Positions 26,830 through 35,941 of a DNA stretch of 64,000 nt are shown piece by piece; the first letter of the stretch is position 1; every line of letters starts with the position of its first letter. This DNA comes from Bacteroidota bacterium. GTDB lineage: Bacteria > Bacteroidota > Bacteroidia > Flavobacteriales_D > Crocinitomicaceae. The DNA is taken from NCBI GenBank assembly GCA_024280295.1, contig JAJRQK010000015.1, forward strand, positions 1 to 64,000, given 5' to 3'. The notes under the pieces were generated by a model. It did not search any database, was not told the origin of the DNA, and saw only the letters and a list, made by a program, of their open reading frames with translations. Both the position numbers and the translations under genes were made by a program.

Positions 26830-28515
26830 ATGAAAAGATTTTTTACAGCCTTATTGGTTACTGGAGCGATAATTCTATCTAGCAACCAATCGCAAGCACA
26901 GTGCTACTCTGCTGTGCAATTGGACGGCACAAATGAGTACATGTTTACTCCGTTTGCAAATTACACGTTCAATACATTCACAATGGAGATGTGGATAAAT
27001 TCAGCAAATTTCAACCCTAATGAGCATTATATCAGTTTATATCAAAATTCATATATTGTTTTAGGCGGATGGAGTGCTTCAGGTTCTCTTGATACTTGGG
27101 CTAATGGGTTAAACCCAATTGCTATAAACTCTGGAACTACTCCATCTATAAACACTTGGCATCACATTGCATTTGTGTTTGATGGAACGAGCCAAATTCT
27201 TTACATCGATGGTGTTGCAGTTGTAACGACTATAACGACAGGGGCTGTTACAAACAACGCAGTTGCTTATAATTCTGGCTTGGTGATCGGCGCTAGACAT
27301 AACCAAACCACGCAATACACAAATACTGCATTTGATGATGTGCGTATCTGGAACGTTGCTCGTACTCCAACAGAACTTGCAAATAATATGAACATTAATT
27401 TGGCAGGAAATGAAGCTGGCTTAGTAGCATATTATACATTTGAAGATGGCCTAGGAAGTACAACTGTTACGGATTTAACGGGCAACGGGAATACGTTGAC
27501 GTTAAACAATATGGATCCTGCAACTGATTGGATCTCTTCAACTTCTCCTGTGGGCGGTCCAGTTCAAACCATTGATGTCCAATCAACATGTGGACCAATT
27601 ACGTGGATTGATGGGAATATATATTCTGCAAACGACAGTACAGCAACATATACGTATGTTGGTGGTGCAGCGAGCGGTTGTGATAGCACTGTAACCTTGA
27701 ACTTAACCATCAATTCAGCATCAACCTCAACAGATGTATTAGCTTCATGTGATTCATATACTTGGATTGATAGCAACGTTTACACAACGAGCAATAATAC
27801 TGCTACTTACACGTATGTTGGTGGTGCAGCAAATGGTTGTGATAGTATAGTAAGCTTAGATCTCATAATTACTACATCACAGCAATCAACAGATGTTCAG
27901 TCAGCGTGTGATACATATACTTGGATCGATAGCAACGTTTACACAGTGAGTAATAATACTGCTACTTACACGTATATAGCTGGTGCAGCAAATGGTTGTG
28001 ATAGTATTGTCTCACTAAATTTGACAATCAACACAGTGGATGTTACAGTAACAACAGCAGGATTAGACCTAACTTCAAATGAAATGGGAGCGATATATCA
28101 ATGGGTAGATTGTGACAGCAGTTTTGCCTTAATTGCGGGCGCAACAAATCAACTATATACTGCTACATCGAATGGGAATTACGCTGTAGTTGTGACAGGA
28201 GCAAGTGGTTGTTTAGATACATCAGCATGTATTGCAATTACAACTGTTTCATTGGACGAAGTAGGTTTAGCAAATGTAATTACCTTATCTCCGAATCCAA
28301 CGAGTGGAGAATTTTCGATTTCAGCAGAAAGCTATTCAGAACAAGTAATGATAAAAGTATTGGATATAACTGGAAAATTGATTTTTGAATCAACGGAAAA
28401 CTTAGGTCCAGATGCTTCCATAGATCTTGATTTGAGTGGAGCAGCAAATGGTGTTTACATCGTAAATGTTTCAGATCTGAATGAAGTGCATTCAATTAGA
28501 GTAATAAAGAAATAA
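26830..28515 (+). CDS. LamG/jelly-roll surface protein with T9SS sorting domain
   Basis: 561 residues. Signal peptide about 1-23 (SSNQSQAQ). Residues about 30-205 form a LamG/concanavalin-like fold (FTMEMWINSANFNPNEHYIS, WHHIAFVFDGTSQILYIDGV, DDVRIWNVARTPTEL), typical of carbohydrate or ligand binding. Three near-identical 53-residue repeats follow (about 248-405), each with a WIDxNxY block and NGCDSxVxL. The C-terminus is a T9SS type A domain (ITLSPNPTSGEFSI ... GVYIVNVSDLNE ... IRVIKK). The product is surface exposed. A strong terminator follows the stop codon. Confidence 0.9.
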   Translation: MKRFFTALLVTGAIILSSNQSQAQCYSAVQLDGTNEYMFTPFANYTFNTFTMEMWINSANFNPNEHYISLYQNSYIVLGGWSASGSLDTWANGLNPIAINSGTTPSINTWHHIAFVFDGTSQILYIDGVAVVTTITTGAVTNNAVAYNSGLVIGARHNQTTQYTNTAFDDVRIWNVARTPTELANNMNINLAGNEAGLVAYYTFEDGLGSTTVTDLTGNGNTLTLNNMDPATDWISSTSPVGGPVQTIDVQSTCGPITWIDGNIYSANDSTATYTYVGGAASGCDSTVTLNLTINSASTSTDVLASCDSYTWIDSNVYTTSNNTATYTYVGGAANGCDSIVSLDLIITTSQQSTDVQSACDTYTWIDSNVYTVSNNTATYTYIAGAANGCDSIVSLNLTINTVDVTVTTAGLDLTSNEMGAIYQWVDCDSSFALIAGATNQLYTATSNGNYAVVVTGASGCLDTSACIAITTVSLDEVGLANVITLSPNPTSGEFSISAESYSEQVMIKVLDITGKLIFESTENLGPDASIDLDLSGAANGVYIVNVSDLNEVHSIRVIKK

Positions 28516-28536
28516 GTAAATGACAAATCATTGGAA

Positions 28537-28567
28537 GGAGCTTTTCGAAAGAGAAGCTCCTTTTTTT
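28537..28567 (+). terminator. Rho-independent terminator after the LamG gene
   Basis: GGAGCTT...AAGCTCC stem with a ten-base loop and seven T at 28561-28567, 22 bases past the stop codon. Confidence 0.85.
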
Positions 28568-28593
28568 GTTACTACCATATCAATTAGCTGCGA

Positions 28594-28661
28594 TCACTAG
28601 CTTCTGAAAGGCGAAACTTTAAAAGCTCTTCCGACGAAACAAAAATACCAACAAGCCACTT
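28594..28661. repeat. Dispersed repeat, copy 2
   Basis: Reverse complement of copy 1 (8802-8837 and about 8897-8920) but contiguous here. On the minus strand it can be read as KWLVGIFVSSEELLKFRL, which may be a C-terminal shred of a transposase or may be chance. Confidence 0.6.
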
Positions 28662-28851
28662 CAACTACGTAATCTGATTACGTTCTACTAGAAAAGACCC
28701 CAATACACATTATAATTTTATCGATTAAGTTTAATAAAATCTGATTCGACATTCATTGGAATCATCAATTGGTTTAGTTTAATACGTCACTAATTCATCC
28801 TTGTACGTCCCAAAACATAGTATAAGTAAGGAATAACAAGTCAAGACAATT

Positions 28852-28860
28852 TATGTTTGT
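28852..28860 (+). promoter_or_regulatory. -7 box upstream of the beta-helix operon
   Basis: TATGTTTGT matches TAnnTTTGY, 35 bases before the ATG at 28896; the -33 element is not clear. Confidence 0.4.
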
Positions 28861-28895
28861 TCAATACAAATTAAAAATCAACACCTATTTAAAAG

Positions 28896-31800
28896 ATGAA
28901 AAAAATCATAAGCCTAGTAACAGGAATTCTAATGAGCTTAACATCATTATCTGCTACTATTACCGTACTAAATTCAAATGATTTAGGAGCAGGGTCTTTA
29001 CGAGAGGCAATTACAATTGCTACAGCAGGAGATAATATCGTTTTTGATGGAAGTCTTGCAGGAAGCACAATTTTTTTAAGTTCGGCACTTACTATTAATA
29101 AAAACTTAACTATTTGGGGTTTTCCTTCTGCATCTCTAATAACATTAGATGGTGGTGGGTCGACTCGGATATTAAGCATCACAAGCGGTAATAATGTTGT
29201 TGTTAGTTGGCTAAATTTCACCAATGGTAATACATCAAGTGGTGGCGCAATATTAAATAGCGGAACCTTGGACCTTTCCAATTGTAGACTATTTAACAAT
29301 CAAAGCACTGCGAACTCAAATTCACAAGGTGGAGGAGCATTATACAATAACACGAATGGCTCGGCAACACTTAATAATTGTGAGTTCTATGACAATTCTG
29401 TTGTTTTCGGAACAAATAATGACGCATATGGAGGAGCAATTTTCAATCGAGGAAGCCAATTGGAGATCAATTTTTGTAGTTTCTACAATAACTCTGCAGG
29501 AAGTTTAATTTTCACTGGTGAATCAAGGGGTGGAGCGATTTACAATTTTGCTTCCAACATTTTAATCAACTCATCCACATTTTCTAAAAATACCTGTTAT
29601 GGGACTGCGGTTTTAACATACGGTGGTAATATTTATAATCATGCTGGCTCGATTGACATTAAGCATTCAACCATTAAAAGCGGTAAAGTTACAGCTACCT
29701 TTTTTGCAAACGTTGAGCAAGGTGGTAACATTTGGAATGGTGGTACACTGCTATTAGAGAACACTATTGTTGCTTATGGTTCGACTCCAAACCTTTCTGA
29801 TGGTAAAGATATTTACACATTTAGTGGAGGAACTACAACAAGCCTTGGCTACAACATTATTCGACTATTGACAGCATCTCAAGTTACTCTTGTGGCTGGT
29901 GATTTATCTGCCGACCCACTATTGGATACCTTAAAATACACAAACAATTCTTTCACGAAGACAGCTGCGATACTATGTGGAAGTCCTGCGTATGAAGCGG
30001 GAAACAGTCTAAATGCTCCAAACATAGATCAAGCTGATCAACAACGAATATTTGGTTCTAGCATAGACATTGGAGCCTTTGAAATACAAAACATACCAAG
30101 TTATCCAAACGTTACGGCAAACAGTTCTGCGTCAAGTATATGTGGAGGAGATCAAGTTACTCTTACAGGTATAGGAGCACTAACTTATTCGTGGGACAAC
30201 AATGTCGTTAATGGCATTGCTTTTACCCCATCATCCACAACAACTTATACTGTTATTGGTTCAAATTTCATTGGCTGTAAAGATACAGCAACAATTTTAG
30301 TGACCGTTGACCCAGCACCACCAGTAGTTGCAAATACGACTAATAATGTAATCTGTCAGGGAGATGCAATTACACTAACGGGGGGCGGAGCTATAAGTTA
30401 CTCATGGGATAATAGTATTTCCAATGGGGTTTCTTTCGTTCCATCATCAACAAACACTTATACTGTGACAGGCACATCTGCAAATGGATGCAGCGCATCA
30501 GCCTCTATCCTAATAACCGTTGACACACCTCCAACAGTTACAGCAAATTCAACGAATAGCACAATTTGTCAAGGAGATATGATCACACTAACTGGAGCAG
30601 GTGCCAATTCTTACTCGTGGGATAACGGTGCAATTGATGGGAATTCCTTTGCTCCTTCTCTGACGACTACTTATACTGTTATTGGCTTGACGCCTGGAGG
30701 ATGTTCAAATTCGGCTTCCGTTCTAATAACTGTGAATGCGTTACCGACAGTTACTGCTAATGCAACAAACACAAGTATCTGCCAAGGAGATGCAGTTACA
30801 CTAACTGGAAGTGGAGCAGCAACATACTCATGGGACAATGGTGTAATTGACGGAAGTTCATTCACGCCATCTTCAACCACAACATATATGGTCACAGGCA
30901 CTAATGCTAATGGATGTCAAAATAATGAATCCGTAACTATTACAGTGAACACAATTCCCAACGTTACGGCGAACACGACAAATTCTACTATCTGTCAAGG
31001 CGATACTATTACATTGACTGGAAGTGGAGCAGCAACATACTCTTGGGATAATGGTGTCATTGACGGTACTTCATTTGTACCAGGATCTTCAACGATCTAC
31101 ATGGTAACCGGAACATCGAATGGTTGTAACAATACAGCAACAATACTAATCACAGTTAATTCAATTCCAACCGTAACTGCTAGTGCCACCAGTACAACTA
31201 TTTGTCAAGGAGACGCGATTACATTATCCGGCAATGGCGCGACAACATATTCATGGGACAACGGAGCTATTAATGGCAATTCATTCAGCCCATCAACCAC
31301 AACAAATTTCACAGTAACCGGTACTGATATGAACGGTTGTTCAAATAATGCCTCAATCATAATTACTGTAAATGCAATTCCAACAGTAACTGCAAATGCA
31401 ACCAACACAAGTATTTGCCAAGGCGATACAGTGACTTTAACTGGGGGTGGGGCATCAATTTACGCTTGGGATAATAGTATCATAGATGGCAGTTCTTTTA
31501 TTCCTGGTTCAACTACAACCTACAATGTAACTGGAACAGATGTGAATGGCTGTCAAAACAATACATCCGTTACTATTACTGTAAACGCAATTCCAACAGT
31601 AACCGCAAGTGCTACTAACACAATCATCTGTCAAGGTGATGCAATAAGTTTAAATGGATCAGGAGCAAGCACTTACTCATGGGACAATGGAGTTATAGAT
31701 GGAGTGTCATTTAGCCCTTCATCAACTCAAATATACAATGTGATCGGAACAAGCGCTGCTGGTTGTCAAGGAAGTGCCTCTATAACTATAACGGTTAATC

Positions 31801-32483
31801 CTGCACCAATAATTACAGCATCTGCTCAAAACACCGTAATCTGTGAAGGAGATACCACTATTCTTAATGCTACGATGACTCCTTCAGGAACCTATTCATG
31901 GGATAATGGACTTGGTGCAGGACAAACACACAGTATTAGTCCTGCCGCTACAACAACATACATTGTAACGGGAACTGAGACAAGCACAGGATGCACAAAC
32001 ACAGCGTCAGTAATCATAACGGTAAACTTGCTCCCAACCACTCCTGTTATTTCCATGTCTGGCAATGATCTTACGACAGGAACTTACTCAACCTACCAAT
32101 GGTATTTGGACGGGAATATAATTTCAGGCGCAACATCACAAACGATTACTCCAAGTGCAAATGGAAATTACACCGTCGAAGTAACTAATGGAACATCGTG
32201 CAGTACATTATCGGCAGACTTCAATTTAACAAACGTGGGGCTTAATACGCTATCCAATAATGAATTTCAGATCTACCCGAATCCTACAACATCCAACTTG
32301 ACTATTGAATCAGAATTCTATCATAATGCTACAATTTACTCGAATTTAGGTCAAGAAATTCAGTCATTCGAACTTTCTATTGGCAAAACTTCTATTGACG
32401 TTTCAAGTTTAGCAAACGGACATTATATCCTCCGACTATCAAATGATTCAAAGGCTGAGACAACAACATTCATCAAGAAATAA
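28896..32483 (+). CDS. Beta-helix (choice-of-anchor Q) plus nine Ig-like repeats, T9SS cargo
   Basis: 1195 residues. Signal peptide about 1-20. Residues about 22-400 form a right-handed parallel beta-helix/pectin-lyase-like domain of the choice-of-anchor Q type (LREAITIATAGDNIVFDG, GGAIFNRGSQLEINFCSFYN, SIDIGAFEIQ). Then nine tandem ~70-residue Ig-like repeats, each with ICQGD...LTG...YSWDN...VTGT (about 405-1045). A tenth, different module (YQWYLDGNIISGATSQTI) leads to the T9SS domain (IYPNPTTSNLTI ... GHYILRLSNDS ... FIKK). It is a large surface protein, probably involved in attachment or glycan contact. Repeat number may vary between strains. It lies in an operon with the next two genes. 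Confidence 0.9.
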   Translation: MKKIISLVTGILMSLTSLSATITVLNSNDLGAGSLREAITIATAGDNIVFDGSLAGSTIFLSSALTINKNLTIWGFPSASLITLDGGGSTRILSITSGNNVVVSWLNFTNGNTSSGGAILNSGTLDLSNCRLFNNQSTANSNSQGGGALYNNTNGSATLNNCEFYDNSVVFGTNNDAYGGAIFNRGSQLEINFCSFYNNSAGSLIFTGESRGGAIYNFASNILINSSTFSKNTCYGTAVLTYGGNIYNHAGSIDIKHSTIKSGKVTATFFANVEQGGNIWNGGTLLLENTIVAYGSTPNLSDGKDIYTFSGGTTTSLGYNIIRLLTASQVTLVAGDLSADPLLDTLKYTNNSFTKTAAILCGSPAYEAGNSLNAPNIDQADQQRIFGSSIDIGAFEIQNIPSYPNVTANSSASSICGGDQVTLTGIGALTYSWDNNVVNGIAFTPSSTTTYTVIGSNFIGCKDTATILVTVDPAPPVVANTTNNVICQGDAITLTGGGAISYSWDNSISNGVSFVPSSTNTYTVTGTSANGCSASASILITVDTPPTVTANSTNSTICQGDMITLTGAGANSYSWDNGAIDGNSFAPSLTTTYTVIGLTPGGCSNSASVLITVNALPTVTANATNTSICQGDAVTLTGSGAATYSWDNGVIDGSSFTPSSTTTYMVTGTNANGCQNNESVTITVNTIPNVTANTTNSTICQGDTITLTGSGAATYSWDNGVIDGTSFVPGSSTIYMVTGTSNGCNNTATILITVNSIPTVTASATSTTICQGDAITLSGNGATTYSWDNGAINGNSFSPSTTTNFTVTGTDMNGCSNNASIIITVNAIPTVTANATNTSICQGDTVTLTGGGASIYAWDNSIIDGSSFIPGSTTTYNVTGTDVNGCQNNTSVTITVNAIPTVTASATNTIICQGDAISLNGSGASTYSWDNGVIDGVSFSPSSTQIYNVIGTSAAGCQGSASITITVNPAPIITASAQNTVICEGDTTILNATMTPSGTYSWDNGLGAGQTHSISPAATTTYIVTGTETSTGCTNTASVIITVNLLPTTPVISMSGNDLTTGTYSTYQWYLDGNIISGATSQTITPSANGNYTVEVTNGTSCSTLSADFNLTNVGLNTLSNNEFQIYPNPTTSNLTIESEFYHNATIYSNLGQEIQSFELSIGKTSIDVSSLANGHYILRLSNDSKAETTTFIKK
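30340..31860. repeat. Tandem ~210-bp repeats encoding Ig-like modules
   Basis: Blocks beginning TNTGTCARGGNGAT recur with a period of about 210-213 bases (near 30351, 30566, 30777, 30990, 31199, 31412, 31626). They are diverged at the DNA level, so they are old, but could still recombine. Confidence 0.85.
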
Positions 32484-32500
32484 CTTAAAAAAACAACAAT

Positions 32501-34156
32501 ATGAAATCAATCTTAATTATCGCACTTACACTTTTATCAACTACAACATCGTTCGGAGCAAATCAAACGGTAATGAACACAAATGACTCAGGAACGGGGT
32601 CGTTAAGAGAAGCAATCACATTAGCGGGAAATGGGGACACTGTTTTTTTTGACATCAATATATATGGTTCAACAATTGTTTTGACAACTGAACTAAATCT
32701 TTTTACTAGTATCGTAATTCAAGGGCCAGCGATAGCCGACATGGTAACGATAAGTGGTGGTGGTGTTACCCGGATTTTCAATGTTACGAATTCAAATGCT
32801 GTTATTTCTGTAGAATGGTTGAAGCTAAAATTTGGAATTGCAAATAGAGGTGGCGTTGCATACAATATTGGGACATTACATTTTGATCATTGCAGATTAT
32901 TTAGTAACACCGCAGTTAGCAACAGTACTAATGATGGTGGTGGAGCAATTTTCAATAATTCTGGTGGTATTGTGAATGCCAATTATTGCGAATTTTATGA
33001 CAATAAAGTAATCACTACCGGTCCTCTTATTAGCCTTAGTGCATATGGTGGTGCAATTTTAAGTCAAGGAATTAGGGTTGTCATTGACAATTGCAGCTTT
33101 TATGACAATTCAGTCTTCTCTAATGGGAATTCGAGAGGAGGAGCTATTTATTCTGCCACTCCTTTGTATATAAGCACTTCGACCATATCTGGAAATAAAT
33201 CAATAGCAGATACTACTTCCACAAATGGAGGTTCAGGAGGGTCAATATTCACTTTAGACTCTCTAATAATAACATCATCGACTTTTACTGGAGGAGAAGC
33301 CAGTGGCGGGTCAACTGGATGGAATGGTTGGGGTGGCAACATCTTTAGCAATGGAGTCTTGGAGATAAGAAATTCAATTGTTGCAAATGGAATCGCGGAG
33401 CTTCTTCCCGACCTTTATCAGAGCAGTATTAGTCCAATGACTAGCTTGGGCAACAATTTAATAATGGACACGAGTTTTTTCTACTTTTTCCTTGTCTCGA
33501 GTGATATCACAGGCGACCCACAATTGGATACTCTATTCTACAACAACACTGCTTTCACTAAAACGCACGCCTTACTATGTGGAAGTCCTGCATTCAATAC
33601 TGGCAACAACACAAATGCTTCTACAACAGACCAAGCAGATCAAGGACGAATATTTGACGGGACCATCGATATTGGGTCGTACGAAGCGCAAACTGACCTC
33701 ACAGTACCAATCATTCCTATTGTTTCACAATCAGGATCGGACTTAACAACAGGAATCTACACAACCTATCAATGGTATTTGGATGGAAACATAATCGCAG
33801 GAGCCACTTCTCAGACAATAACACCATCTGGGAATGGTAATTATACTGTTGAAGTTTCAAATGGATTGATTTGTAGTGCTTTATCGACAGAGTTTAATGT
33901 TTCGAATGTTGGAATTGATGAAAACTCCAACTCCAAGCTATTTATTTATCCAAACCCTGCAACATCTGTGCTAAATATTGAAAGTGAGATTTTTACAGAG
34001 ATAAGTATTTACTCAAATTTAGGTCAGGAAATCCAATCATTTGATCTTTCTCTAGGGAAGAACACTGTTGATGTTTCAAGTTTAGCAGATGGTCTTTACA
34101 TCATTCAACTTTCAAATAAATCGAGTTATAAAACAACATCATTTATTAAAAACTGA
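32501..34156 (+). CDS. Beta-helix (choice-of-anchor Q) T9SS cargo, paralogue of the preceding gene
   Basis: 551 residues, with a signal peptide of about 20. The beta-helix part (LREAITLAGNGDTVFF, GGAIFNNSGGIVNANYCEFY, TIDIGSYEAQ) and the last ~150 residues (YQWYLDGNIIAGATSQTI, IYSNLGQEIQSFDLSLG, FIKN) are close to those of the 1195-residue neighbour, but the nine Ig-like repeats are missing. The two genes are a tandem duplication in which the repeats were gained or lost. It starts 17 bases after the upstream stop. Confidence 0.9.
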   Translation: MKSILIIALTLLSTTTSFGANQTVMNTNDSGTGSLREAITLAGNGDTVFFDINIYGSTIVLTTELNLFTSIVIQGPAIADMVTISGGGVTRIFNVTNSNAVISVEWLKLKFGIANRGGVAYNIGTLHFDHCRLFSNTAVSNSTNDGGGAIFNNSGGIVNANYCEFYDNKVITTGPLISLSAYGGAILSQGIRVVIDNCSFYDNSVFSNGNSRGGAIYSATPLYISTSTISGNKSIADTTSTNGGSGGSIFTLDSLIITSSTFTGGEASGGSTGWNGWGGNIFSNGVLEIRNSIVANGIAELLPDLYQSSISPMTSLGNNLIMDTSFFYFFLVSSDITGDPQLDTLFYNNTAFTKTHALLCGSPAFNTGNNTNASTTDQADQGRIFDGTIDIGSYEAQTDLTVPIIPIVSQSGSDLTTGIYTTYQWYLDGNIIAGATSQTITPSGNGNYTVEVSNGLICSALSTEFNVSNVGIDENSNSKLFIYPNPATSVLNIESEIFTEISIYSNLGQEIQSFDLSLGKNTVDVSSLADGLYIIQLSNKSSYKTTSFIKN

Positions 34157-34162
34157 TACACT

Positions 34163-34453
34163 ATGAAATCAATTAAAACAATCTCACTCAGCATTATTAT
34201 TTGCCTTGCTCTTATCTCCTGCTCAAAAGAGAAATCGAAAACGGTTGAAGTTTCGGGAGTTATTCAAAAACAAGAACTCACCACCTATCAGTATGGATCA
34301 CATGCTCTTGGCGGTTATGCACTATCAAGCGATACAATTCAACTCGAAAATTATGAGGGGCAAAATGTGACCATCATTGGACATAAAGTTGAGGGGTATC
34401 CATTGGAGGGGATGAATGGACCAAAGTTATTAGAAGTCGAACAAATTTACTAA
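34163..34453 (+). CDS. Small lipoprotein
   Basis: 96 residues. The signal peptide ends in the lipobox ALISC (Cys20), so a lipid anchor is expected. The mature part (VEVSGVIQKQELTTYQYG, NVTIIGHKVEGYPLEGMNGP) is a small OB-like or beta-barrel fold. I do not recognise a family. It starts six bases after the T9SS gene, and the whole forms a three-gene operon. Confidence 0.75.
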   Translation: MKSIKTISLSIIICLALISCSKEKSKTVEVSGVIQKQELTTYQYGSHALGGYALSSDTIQLENYEGQNVTIIGHKVEGYPLEGMNGPKLLEVEQIY

Positions 34454-34472
34454 GCTTCTCGTCGGGGTGATT

Positions 34473-35939
34473 TTACCGCTTACTTTTTACAGAATGATAA
34501 ACTGTATACCCAGCATTGATCCCAAATCCCAGCGTAAACATTAACCCAAAAAGTGCCATTGGGATATTATTTACTCCTAGAGCATAGATAATTTGAAAGA
34601 TTCCATACCCCATAAATAGAAATTCAAAAATGAGGAGCGGCTTGATCTTGATTTTGTTGTATTTTTCAGTCTTTTCTACTCTTTTTTTAGCAACAATATT
34701 GAACTTTGGAGTACGAATGAAGTCACTCTTTTTTCCAATATAGCCTTCGATAATTCCGAGTGACATATAAAGGGAAATCCCCATGTTGAGTGTAATAAAC
34801 CCGACAAAAACAAGTGGAAATTGCAAGATTGCCATTCCTTTATTCTTAGCATTTGCAATACTTCCACCTACAAAAACGGCAAACAATATCAAGTTTGTTG
34901 AAAGGAAAATTGGGAACAGGTTATAAATCCACGAGCTTCTTGGGAGGCCTTGAATCACAAAGGTCATTGGCACAGCTAGAAGAATAAACAACAGTATAAT
35001 CAAGTACATCGAGCTATTCAATAAATGAAAACAACCAATCATTTTCGCCCAAAAGCTAGGACCTTTTGCCTTTAGTAATCCTGGGATATTTTTCCGGGCA
35101 CATTCTGCTGCACCTTTCGACCATCTGAACTGTTGCACTTTGTATCCAGGCAGTGTTACTGGTAATTCCGATGGTGATTCGATCTCGCGTGCATAGACAA
35201 ATTTCCAGCCTTTAATTTGCGCCCGAAAACTCAAATCGAGGTCTTCCGTTAATGTATCTGCATGCCAGCCTCCAGCATCTGAAATGCATGATTTTCTCCA
35301 AATCCCTGCCGTTCCATTAAAGTTAATATATGCGCCGCTTCGGTTTCTTCCTTGTTGCTCCACAGAAAAGTGTGTGTTTAATACAACCGTTTGCAGTCGC
35401 GTTAAGAAAGAATAATCTTCGTTTATGTATGTCCAGCGAGACTGCACCACACCGACTTTATCATGCACGAAATAAGGCATCGCCTCAGTTAAAAAACCTT
35501 TGGGCGGAAGGAAATCAGCATCAAAGATTGCTACAAACTCACCTTTAGCCGTTTTCAGACCGTAATCTAGCGCACCGGCTTTAAACCCTTGTCGGTCATC
35601 CCTTCTTATGTACTGAATATCAAATCCAAGTGCCTGATATTGCTCCACTTTTCGTTTTGCTTTATCAATGGTGTGATCAGTAGAATCATCCAAAATTTGA
35701 ATTTCGAGCTTGTCCTTTGGATAGTTAATTTGAACCACACAATCAATTAATCGTTCCACAACAAAAGTCTCATTGTACATCGGGAGTTGAATTGTCACTA
35801 CTGGAAGTTCATCCCAAGATCGCTTGTTATGCTTGTTTTTGCGGAAAATAAAATTGAGCAGGAGTAAAAATTCAACCAGACTGTAGACGACAAGTATCGA
35901 GCTAACAATGGTATAAATGATCAGAGTTGTTTGTTCCAA
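34473..35939 (-). CDS. Membrane glycosyltransferase family 2 (cellulose synthase-like)
   Basis: 488 residues. An N-terminal membrane helix (VSSILVVYSLVEFLLLLNFI) is followed by a GT-A domain (about 45-290). It carries the DxD-type FDADFLPP, the acceptor-side TED (LTEDLDLSFR) and QQFRW, the Q/RxxRW motif of processive enzymes. Four to five C-terminal helices follow. It therefore makes or extends a polysaccharide, or mannosylates a lipid; the substrate is unknown. It lies two bases downstream of the MMPL gene and in the polA operon. The pair (GT2 plus RND/MMPL exporter) suggests export of a glycolipid or lipid-linked product (inference). Confidence 0.88.
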   Translation of the reverse strand: MEQTTLIIYTIVSSILVVYSLVEFLLLLNFIFRKNKHNKRSWDELPVVTIQLPMYNETFVVERLIDCVVQINYPKDKLEIQILDDSTDHTIDKAKRKVEQYQALGFDIQYIRRDDRQGFKAGALDYGLKTAKGEFVAIFDADFLPPKGFLTEAMPYFVHDKVGVVQSRWTYINEDYSFLTRLQTVVLNTHFSVEQQGRNRSGAYINFNGTAGIWRKSCISDAGGWHADTLTEDLDLSFRAQIKGWKFVYAREIESPSELPVTLPGYKVQQFRWSKGAAECARKNIPGLLKAKGPSFWAKMIGCFHLLNSSMYLIILLFILLAVPMTFVIQGLPRSSWIYNLFPIFLSTNLILFAVFVGGSIANAKNKGMAILQFPLVFVGFITLNMGISLYMSLGIIEGYIGKKSDFIRTPKFNIVAKKRVEKTEKYNKIKIKPLLIFEFLFMGYGIFQIIYALGVNNIPMALFGLMFTLGFGINAGYTVYHSVKSKR

Positions 35940-35941
35940 TT

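Larger units (their letters stand above)
28568..28895. other. Intergenic region carrying dispersed repeat copy 2
   Basis: No gene was found. It holds the second copy of the dispersed repeat (28594-28661) and a -7 box near its right end. Confidence 0.6.

Noticed and set aside
30340..31860. Tandem repeats considered as CRISPR or non-coding array
   Set aside because: They are in frame, 70 codons long and encode Ig-like modules.
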